A stretch of 64,000 bases of DNA from Massospora cicadina (lineage: Eukaryota > Entomophthoromycota > Entomophthoromycetes > Entomophthorales > Entomophthoraceae), in assembly GCA_022478985.1 (NCBI GenBank), contig JAKSZP010000167.1, positions 97,572-161,571 on the forward strand. The letters run 5' to 3'. Shown in pieces: positions 56,716 to 64,000 of the stretch; within the stretch, counting starts at the first letter, position 1; every line of letters starts with the position of its first letter. The notes beneath the pieces are model-generated. The model had not been told where the DNA came from. It worked only from the letters and a program-made list of their open reading frames with translations, and made no database searches. The translations under genes and the position numbers were made by a program.

Positions 56716-58626
56716 TTTTTTAACACTAGTGGTGCCCAACCCAAAAGGGGGAGCAACCATGCATCTTTACTTACAAATGGGCCAAACAAAGGAATTAACA
56801 TAAATTAAAAAAAATCTTAATATAGCCCCTAGGTTATCAGTCTAGCAAGCCATATCAGATGGTGAGAAAGCTTTGGGTAAACTTTTGTCCAGTGCCCGCT
56901 TTAGCTAGCGGACCATGGCAGACAACATTGGGGTAGGGGCATCAGCGACATGAGGCATAAGGAAGTATAGTTGTGGGTTTTCTTTGTTAATGAGGCTGGC
57001 GGTGTCCATTGCCTCAACGTATTGAGCAAGTTGATGCTCAGCAAAAGTGATGAGAGCCGGCACACAAGTAAATGACCCGGTATGCCATTGGGTTTGGGGA
57101 TAGTTGGGGTCAAAAAGAGAGGTTTTCGCTGCATCAAATGCAAGCACGGATTGCCCCAAAAGCGAGTTCCTCAATTCCATATTTATCATCCTCATCAAAA
57201 TTGGAAAAGAAATTTGGGATGGGAATACCCTCAACTAGGAATTCCATCATTCCATGGAGATGCTGGCGGAGGAGGGTGTTGACAGGGGCAGCTGCGGCTT
57301 TCACTGCCATTTAATTGATATTTTTATAATTTGAAAAGCCACTTTTAAAGTAAAAGCAGAGGGGTGCGAATTGGGAGGATCAATAAAAAACTCCTCCAAT
57401 GTGAAATCTGGCTTCACAGCGTATGGCTGGTCACTATCATCAATCCAATTGAGACACTCGAATGTATTAAGCTTGGCTAGTGCTGGCCCAGCCACAGGAG
57501 TTGGTACTGTGGTGAAACCAGATTGGCCATAAACAGTTGACCATGGCAGCTCAGCCAAAACTGTTTTAGCCATCAACTCAGGATTCCGTAACCCAGCCAA
57601 ATTATTCAATTTTTAAAAAATTTAAAATTTTGATTGGCTGCTGCTTTTGAAGCAGCGCCAGAATTACCTGAGGGTGGGGGCGGGAGGATCACACCCCATT
57701 CAAAAAATTGGGGTGGGGCAGTTGCTGGGGTGGTGCCGGAAGGAGGGGCAACAGAAGTGGTGGAGGTGGAAACCATGGGGCATTTGCACTTAAAGTGGTT
57801 AAGCTCGAAGCACAAGGGGCAGATGGCACAGCCATTTTCAACGCGCACCCAAAAATGATGATCAGAGTGGACCTGATCATGGTGTGGGGGGAATTATGAG
57901 ATGGATGTCACAATTAAATGGGCGAATCATTGCAAAGGCATGAGGGCCTGCCAGATGATCTGCCCCATGGGGCACCACAAACTGCAACATGGGGTCTGCA
58001 CCATAAATTGCCAAACCCTCCATGAGCTTGTGGCAGAGGCCTTTGGGGGAAAGGAAAGAGGGTAACCCAGCGAACTGGACCACCAAAGTGACCTCATCCA
58101 GGAGCTGGGTGTGAATGGTGGGGAGCAGAATTTTTATAAAAATTAATGGCAGCTTAGATGCTGCCACTGCATTGGCTTCCAAGTGGAAGCTGAGGTCAAA
58201 GTACCCCTTAAAGGGGTGGAAGTCGATAAAGCTGGCAGGTTTATTAACCTCCATGGCCATCTCGATGATGGCCACACTTGCATATGGGAAAAGGTTCCCA
58301 TATTTGACCCAGAGGCTGAAATGAAAATTGCTCCGTAGGAGCACCAAAGGCTCTGGAGCACCGCCTGAGAGCTTGCAAGGCGGTGAGCCAAGTCCCAAGG
58401 GGGGACATAACGCTTGGTAGCGTTGGGAGGGCTAGCAGAGACAGCCTGGGCGTGCTTCAACGGCGGCTGAAAGATGCTAGATAGCAGTGCACTACCACCC
58501 CAAGCTGGGGAAGCAGTCATCAATTGCATTGTCATTGGTAGGTTTGGGCTCAAGCAAGCAGTTGTGTTTTGGTTTCTAAAAAGATCCAAATTTTGCTTCA
58601 ATTTAGGTATCAAAGCGAAAGAAAGA
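56716..58626 (-). mobile_element. ORF1-only non-LTR retroposon H4 (1911 bp)
   Basis: TSD-like repeats are ttcagctaaaatgct (56701-56715) and ttcagcctaaatgct (58627-58641), 13/15. It is closely similar to H1 from end to end (for example TATAGCCCCTAGGTTATCAG and GCGGACCATGGCAGACA in both). The minus strand ends in ...CACCACTAGTGTTAAAAAAA. It is inserted in G4 integrase. Confidence 0.85.
56842..58535 (-). pseudogene. H4 ORF1-like (gag-like) zinc-knuckle protein
   Basis: The start at 58535 gives MTMQLMTASPAWGGSALLSS. The frame 57877-58398 reads KPASFIDFHPFKGYFDLSFH, LEADAVAASKLPLIFI, LLDEVTLVVQFAGLPSFLSP and HKLMEGLAIYGADPMLQFVV. The knuckle is ICPLCFELNHFKCKCP (C-x2-C-x4-H-x4-C) at about 57780-57822. 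The C-terminal frame 56905-57234 reads LITFAEHQLAQYVEAMDTAS and FLMPHVADAPTPMLSAMVR, closing near a TAG at 56842. Length would be about 560 codons. Two or three frameshifts only, so this is the best copy of the family. Confidence 0.78.
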
Positions 58627-59103
58627 TTCAGCCTAAATGCTCATTGTGTCTGAAGTTGGATCCTCTTCCCTACCTCAAGTGTGAACTAGAATATTAATTA
58701 GAATAAAACTATTATATAAATATTTTTTTGCTTTTGTTTTTGTTTGTTTTTGTGTTTTATTTCAACTTTTTCTTATCTTATTTGGCCCACTTATTAATCC
58801 TTCTTAGGAATTTTGCATGGACTCAGTTGTATATATGGCCAGTCCTAATATCCTTGATTGTGTATATAGACTTGGACGTTTTTAATCACTTCAAATGGCC
58901 CAACCTAGATGCAATCTAACTTTTGCAATTGGCCTAATCCGTGGGTGTTGCAAAATAGAACTTCGTCATTAACTTTAACTTTGGCCAGTGGGTAGCAATT
59001 CTCTAAGTATTTTTGATGGGCCTTTTTTCTTGGCAAAACTGTTGTCAAAGGCTTGAGCTTGTAGTTTGATTAAAGCATCCACAAGCTTCTCAACATACTG
59101 AGG
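58627..59103 (-). pseudogene. G4 integrase C-terminal domain (GPY/F type)
   Basis: The minus strand reads YVEKLVDALIKLQAQAFDNS, KVKVNDEVLFCNTHGLGQLQ, then after one stop VGPFEVIKNVQVYIHNQ, the G-P-F/Y signature of Ty3/gypsy integrase C-termini. It is cut on the right by the G5 LTR at 59104. Confidence 0.8.
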
Positions 59104-60392
59104 TGTTGGGATTTTTGCCCATATTCCAAGCCTGCTAGATCACCAGGAATCGCTAGGGGATAATTCCCTAAGGCAAAGTGAATTGGAAATTAGTTGGCCC
59201 AAGTTTTGGAGTAATTACATTCAGGGGATTTTGGGATATTCTCCTGGTTGTACCCATCGGAAATCAATTTATATGAATACTTAAGATCTCATTGGCTGAG
59301 TTGCCAACGAAATAGGGGCATCTGATAGTGATCAACTATCAGGTGTATCAATCAGGATTGGTTGGGTTTCGTCACTGACTGATTAGAATGAATAGCAAGT
59401 TGTGAGGCGAGTGATGCCGCCTGCAACTAGAGAATCAATCAGTTAGTGAGTGACCTTCCATAATGGGTAATATGTCCCATTACCTAAGCAGGTCGCTAGC
59501 CAATCATGGTTGGTTTGCTTGGATTGAGAGGAAAACGTTAGGGACACGTTTTTTAACTCTTTCCCTTTAGGTATTGAGGATGTCCAAAGATGGAATCCTA
59601 GCCAGGATGGGGAAGACCATCACTGCTGAGACGAGGATGGGTGATTCATTGGCAACGACTGCCATTTCATCAAAGTGGTGTCAAATGAGAGTTAGAAGAA
59701 CAAATCCCCACTACAAATTCCCTAGTAAACACTATAATAAAAAACAGCATTTAAAATAGATATAGATGAGTTCGACTTTCCATTTGGTTTCACCCATCCT
59801 GGGGTTGATACAGGTGATAAGGATTTAATCAGTCAGGTGGACCAAGATCCTTGTATGGCAGGAAGCCAGAAGATAAAGAAAAACAGCATTTAGCAGAAAA
59901 CAGTATTTATGAGATAAAAAGTTCTATAGTTGTTTTTATCCACTATACAGTTTAATTAGTAAACTATCATCATCTTCCATTGTGCTATTCTTCTCAAGGA
60001 TATTATTGCTTTGTGCAATAATTGGAAGACTTTTAGTGAAAAGAGTAAATATCTGAGCGGGGATCTAAAGAAGAAGGAGACACAATTGAGGATTGCTGCT
60101 GACTGTGTGTTGGACTGAAGAGACTTTCACCAGAGAATCTCAGCGAAGATTGGGTTGGACAAAATGAGGGAACGGATCCCTAGGATCACAAAATCTTAAA
60201 TATTTAATTGGGAATACTGGCCAAGCGTTGGGCCAATATATAAGAATTCATACTCAACTATGGATTTTAGTCATCATGCTATTATCAATCAATAATCTAT
60301 TATACTATACAATGCGGATGAAGTGCACAAGAAATCTGAACCTGTGCAGTAAAAAGATTACTAGGGCTGTTTGCCAATAATACCCCAACTAA
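59104..60392 (+). repeat. G5 5' LTR (about 1.29 kb)
   Basis: It starts TGTTGGGATTTTTGCC and ends ACCCCAACTA, an imperfect terminal inverted repeat. It has a TATA-like CCAATATATAAGAATTC near 60233. The partner LTR is outside the window, so the end is inferred from the inverted repeat and the PBS. Confidence 0.7.
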
Positions 60393-60409
60393 GTAAATTT
60401 TCACCTGTT

Positions 60410-60427
60410 GATGCTCACTACACGGGT
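60410..60427 (+). other. G5 primer-binding site
   Basis: TGATGCTCACTACACGGG matches the G1 site TGGTGCTCACTACAAGGG at 16 of 18 positions. It lies about 17 bases after the presumed LTR end, further than usual, so either the LTR is longer or the leader has changed. Confidence 0.7.
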
Positions 60428-60451
60428 AGTTGAGTTGAAGAATTTATAAAA

Positions 60452-61720
60452 ATGTCATACAAAGATGAGTTATGCAAACTGTGGACCAAGTTAGCCACTT
60501 TGAATCAGAATGCCCTTAAATCAGCAGACCATCAGGAATTCACAGCCTTGGAAGAACGAGTCACCAAGGTTAAGGAAGGGATAGATAATGTAGCAAGCTT
60601 TGGGAATGAGTTACTTGGGAAAGTAACTTCATTAAATAAGAAAGAAGGTGACCTCGTTTGAGAGGTCCTATTCCTGAAACGGAGTGAGAAGCGGATCACG
60701 TTCATTTGATAATTTCAGTGTGGATATAGAGCGACTAATCAAATAGGTGGAGGAACTTAAAGCTCACAAATGCTCTTGTGAGCCAGATAAGGCAAGCAAT
60801 GCTGAAGAAAGAAGTCCGCGCATGATACTTGGGTTTTTTAATAACTCAAGGAACATGCCGCCTGCTTTTGCTGCCATTTTGGAGATGGCGCCCAAAGTCA
60901 CTCCTCAAGTTAGCCAAGTGGCTAAACTAAGAGAATTGGTCAGAGATAACTTGGAGGAATTTAAGGCAACGCCAAAATTGCCAACATTCCATTGGGATAA
61001 CGCCCCAGCATTTTTCCGACTGTTCAACATGACCATGTATGGCTATGGGGACCATCAAAAGGCGTTGACGGTCATAAATTGCCTATACACCGACTTTCAG
61101 AACTTAGTGTTACCTCACCTGGAGAGGGACATCTAGTCATATGCTGAGGCAAAGGCAGCCATCATGAAAGAGTTTGGGAGTCCGACGCACATGTAAAATC
61201 ACAAACAGTAATTTATGGGAATCCAGTTCCATAAAGACGAGTCTCTAGCTAGCTTCGCGGATTGATTTTACCAGGAGTCGCAGATCCTGGTCAGAGCAAA
61301 AGTACTGGATGACTTTGATGCCAGAATCGTCTTGCAAGTGGACCTCTGGCCCTATAACAATCCTTATTTCATGATGTCTTCCATGTTTGTGATGGGAATA
61401 ACTACCTCACAAATGGTAGATAATTTGAAGATTTTGGGAGCGACATTTGATGCCCCAAATAGAAGCTTTAAATCTAATCTGGTGTGCAATCTTAATCCTA
61501 CAAATGGAAATGAAGGAGCTAAAGAGATGACCAATTGAACTGAGAAGGAAATAATCCTGAAGAATTCAGACAGTTGAATAAGAAGGAAAAGGTCTGCTAT
61601 CAGTGTGGTTGGAAAGGACATTTTGCCGTACACTGTAAGAAGCTAATGGATTGGATCAACATTGTCCAAGCTAAAGAGTCAGCAGCCACCAAGGAATTGG
61701 GAAAGGGGCCTGTGGCCTAG
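60452..61720 (+). pseudogene. G5 gag
   Basis: The start ATG at 60452 gives MSYKDELCKLWTKLATLNQN, with a coiled-coil-like segment (EERVTKVKEGIDNVASFGNE). After a stop and frame change at about 60661-60747, 60747-61136 reads LPTFHWDNAPAFFRLFNMTM, then AEAKAAIMKEFGSPTHM, the gag core. The CCHC knuckle VCYQCGWKGHFAVHCKK lies at about 61592-61642. Stops at 60661, 61136 and 61538 break it; otherwise the domain order is complete. Confidence 0.85.
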
Positions 61721-62129
61721 ATGGGGAACAGTCTAGAGCTGCGGAGAAGCCTGTTCCTCCCAACGTTATGACCAAGGAAACTGATATCAGTGATCTGTTT
61801 GTAGATGACAAACAGGATCAGCTTTATCAAGTGGTCAATTTGGATGTAAATGCCATGACCAGAGCCAGGGTGAAGAGAATCGACCCCAAGATAATCAAAA
61901 AAGTTTCCCAGCCATACATCTGAAAACTCTTATACAAGATTTGTGCTACCAAGAATCCTGAAGAATTATCTAATGTTCGATTAGATGAGGCCAATTTTTC
62001 AATCCCCCTCAGCATGATAAAGGAATCATTTCCTGATTTATTAGTGCAAATTATTAACACCCTCTATTCAGCCAATAACACCGCTATTCACTCATTAAAC
62101 ACTATAATGCAATACTCTGAGTGTACATA
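61721..62129 (+). pseudogene. G5 gag-protease linker
   Basis: The plus strand reads TDISDLFVDDKQDQLYQVVN and LYKICATKNPEELSNVRLDE, typical of the acidic spacer before a gypsy protease. No catalytic motif is present. Open for most of its length with few stops. Confidence 0.55.
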
Positions 62130-62375
62130 AATTAACATACAAGTGAATTGGGTAAGAGTGAGGACGATTGTTGACAGTGGAGCACCCATCAATATTGTCT
62201 CGACCAAGCTGGTAAAGAGGGTGAAGATCTCGCCAGACTTGGAACATAAGAAGGAATACAGGACAGCTGGGCCAAACACCACCATCTCCTGTGGAGTGTA
62301 TAGCGAGTTGCCACTATCATTTGGGTCGTTGGTGGTATCTGCGTCAACAATAGTTTTGGGTAATTAAAACTATGA
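62130..62375 (+). pseudogene. G5 aspartic protease
   Basis: The frame 62143-62367 reads MNWVRVRTIVDSGAPINIVS with the active-site D-S-G, then KLVKRVKISPDLEHKKEYRT and AGPNTTISCGVYSELPLSFG. It is intact over the readable core. Homologous segments occur in G1, G2 and G3. Confidence 0.88.
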
Positions 62376-63414
62376 CATTCTAATTGGAACAGAGTATCTA
62401 CGCAAATACTGAGTTAAATGTAACTTTGAGGATAATACGTTTACCATATTGAATCAGACGTTATCATTGGTATATCATAAGAATGTAGAAGCTCCATTGA
62501 ATCAGAGAAACAACTTCATTAATCTAATATACTATGATGGCATTGTCCCAATTTGGTACCAATTAGCTGGTAGGAAGCGACAAGAAATGCTGGCGGAAAT
62601 CCTAGAGAATTGGGGAATTCCACTGAGGATCAAGAATAAGAAGACCATACCGCCAGCATTGCAGATGATAGTTGACATGGGGTTGACATTGGAGATACCT
62701 GAGCTGTTGTATGGGGAGGTTGAAAGCCCCTGGAAGAAGTCCAGAGTGGAGCCTTGGGTGGCTCCTTGGATACTAATGCTGGTCCATGGAGAAATTTGAG
62801 TTCTCCTAGAAAATTTAAGTGAAAAACTGATGAAGGTCAAGAGGAATCAGATCATCACGTTTGTTCATCTGATCCTATTGGCCGAATTGAGGAGATTCCA
62901 TGATTTTAGGACTCTCAACGAGATGGGATTACCAGCCAGGGTAACCAAAAGCATCAACCTTTTGGTTGATCAAGAGCAACTCACTGATCTGTTGGAAGGC
63001 TAGCAATAGGAAGTGCTCAAACTATTCGAAAAGTATCAGGAAGTGTTTGCTCATGATGACCACGATTTGGGATGTGCATGTGACATGATCCACAAGGTTG
63101 ACACTGGGGAAAATTTGCAAATTAGGATGAGACCAATCTGACAATTGAAAGCCACCAAAGCGATAGTGGAGGATGAAATCAACAAACTAGTGAAGCATGG
63201 GCTTCTAGTTATGTCGTCAAGTCCCTGGACAAGTCCAATTCTGATCATGAAGAAAAAGGATGGATCCAACTGGGTGGTGATTGACTACCAGAAGCGAAAT
63301 AAAATTATGAAGAATAATTCATATCCCCTACCAAGGATTGATAATGCATTATATTGATTAGGATAAGCAAAGTATTTCTATGCAATGGATCTGATCTCAG
63401 AATATTGGCAGATT
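62376..63414 (+). pseudogene. G5 protease-RT linker and reverse transcriptase (5' half)
   Basis: The linker at 62449-62799 includes MLAEILENWGIPLRIKNKK. RT starts near 63145: LVKHGLLVMSSSPWTSPILI, KKKDGSNWVVIDYQKRNKI, YPLPRIDNALY then KYFYAMDLISEYWQI at about 63368-63412. The palm YLDD box is missing because L6 interrupts the gene just after YWQI. Confidence 0.88.
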
Positions 63415-64000
63415 GTTTTTCTTTCTCAAAAAATCACTTTAGTTACTACAATTCGATTCTAACAGCAAATTTTGATAATCACACACAGGAAAGATGGGCG
63501 ACTTTATTAATAAAAATAATACAACATGGGCGAGCGTTGCAGCGAGTGGTGCGCTTAACGGTGCAACTAAGGGCAAGAAACGCCCTGTAGGGGGACCAGG
63601 AATCCAATCTGCAAAGAAATCACAAACTCAGACACCATCTGGGTTTATGGTATTCACTGTAAAGCACGCGCAATATATGTACATTCAGTTCAACTAACCC
63701 TTATCAAAGGTGGAACATGGGATCAGATTCTTCCTTGGGGATGAGTCACCAACCCTGTGGGAGAAAACATTTGAGGCACAGCCCTCACTTTTCCCTCACG
63801 CGGTGTATGTAGCCACCAACAACATGGGCCATGGCTGAATCAATATGGGTTTCAAAACAGCTGATGAAGCTGATGCCACAGCAAAAGTCTGTGTGGAAAT
63901 TGCCCTCCTCAAGGGCAAAAAATTGTGTGCACCGCATGCACCCGATGGAACAAAGTGAAAACTTTGTTCATTTTTTTTGACTCGCTCCCCACCAACCTTC
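63415..64000 (+). mobile_element. LINE L6, 5' part of a third LINE subfamily
   Basis: The G5 RT frame stops at about 63414. The next bases, TTTTTCTTTCTCAAAAAATC then ACTTTAGTTACTACAATTCG, resemble the leader of L1/L3/L4 (TTTCTCGTTGCAATCACTTT, then TGCAACCTATTCAATTC). The ORF1 start follows at 63494. The 3' end and TSD are outside the window. Confidence 0.7.
63494..64000 (+). pseudogene. LINE L6 ORF1, N-terminal part
   Basis: The start ATG at 63494 gives MGDFINKNNTTWASVAASGA and GKKRPVGGPGIQSAKKSQTQ. The layout follows the L3/L4 ORF1 head (short Ser/Trp/Ala motif, then a Lys/Pro/Arg/Gly-rich stretch), but the sequence is clearly different. Later, HAVYVATNNMGHG, stop, INMGFKTADEADATAKVCVE matches the region around the VRVVVDLPEGQRVVETKCTR block of L3. 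One stop near 63697 and another at about 63837 break it. Confidence 0.65.

Larger units (their letters stand above)
55422..64000 (-). mobile_element. Ty3/gypsy LTR retrotransposon G4, 3' part only
   Basis: The minus-strand 3' LTR at 55422-56534 is preceded by a polypurine tract and integrase C-terminal coding (56535-56715 and 58627-59103). H4 and G5 are inserted in the integrase region. The remaining G4 genes lie beyond the right edge. It interrupts the G2 3' LTR. Confidence 0.75.
59104..64000 (+). mobile_element. Ty3/gypsy LTR retrotransposon G5, 5' part
   Basis: The 5' LTR (59104-60392), PBS (60410-60427), gag (60452 on), protease (62.1 kb) and RT (62.8-63.4 kb) are in order on the plus strand. 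It is inserted in G4 integrase. LINE L6 cuts the RT near 63415. RNase H, integrase and the 3' LTR would be beyond the window. It has fewer lesions than G1-G4 and is probably the youngest gypsy copy here. Confidence 0.85.

Noticed and set aside
1..64000. Repeat-induced point mutation as the cause of decay
   Set aside because: Many stops (TAA/TAG/TGA) and C-to-T-like changes are visible, but I did not count dinucleotides, so a RIP claim is not justified. A TpA/ApT and CpG depletion index on aligned copies would decide.

Overview
This window is eukaryotic DNA made entirely of retrotransposons. I found no host gene, no rRNA or tRNA gene and no CRISPR array. The mix of Ty3/gypsy-type LTR elements with APE-endonuclease LINEs, a tRNA-derived SINE, very high nesting and heavy decay (stops, frameshifts, T/A-rich drift) fits a large, transposon-bloated genome. 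A filamentous fungus of the kind with a greatly expanded genome is my best guess, but the sequence alone does not prove the lineage.

The layout is a set of insertions inside insertions, most of them bounded by target-site duplications (TSDs) that I could read directly. The outermost unit appears to be a plus-strand gypsy element, G2. Its gag, protease, RT and integrase pieces lie at 34.5-44.0 kb, its pol tail at 54.7-55.1 kb, and the start of its 3' LTR at 55,098. An ancient LINE (L0: 1-2064 and 34144-34545) abuts G2 and is split by a minus-strand gypsy element, G1 (2065-34143). G1 in turn holds an ORF1-only retroposon (H1, 2153-4069), a small non-autonomous LTR element (NA, 5524-22329) inside its integrase gene, an LTR-like block (23458-24870) inside its RT, and a full-length LINE (L4, 28294-33553) inside its 5' LTR. 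NA carries three LINEs: L1 (5931-11171), L2 (12158-15368) and L3 (15697-20960, minus).

Further right, G2 is interrupted by a 5'-truncated LINE (L5, 37314-40298), two SINEs (42209-42506 and 42917-43217), a minus-strand gypsy element G3 (44019-54703), and a minus-strand gypsy element G4 (55422 to beyond the window). G3 carries the ORF1-only element H2, which itself carries H3. G4 carries the ORF1-only element H4 and a plus-strand gypsy element G5 (59104 onward). G5 is broken by the 5' part of another LINE (L6, about 63415 onward).

The main biological points are these. (1) A family of four roughly 1.9-kb elements has TSDs, a LINE ORF1-like zinc-knuckle protein and no reverse transcriptase, resembling the half-LINE (HAL1) strategy known in mammals. 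(2) The SINE, one ORF1-only element (H3) and the LINE share a related 3' tail, suggesting that the LINE machinery mobilises all three. (3) In each LINE with a 5' end, a GCACCTAAGGTGC palindrome lies directly before the ORF2 start, and its TAA appears to be the ancestral ORF1 stop. (4) NA has no pol but shares a primer-binding site with G1. Element names (L, G, H, NA, S) are local labels. Excising the nested insertions by coordinate arithmetic leaves plausible element lengths: G1 about 6.7 kb, NA about 3.05 kb with LTRs of about 750 bp, and each H element 1.88-1.94 kb.
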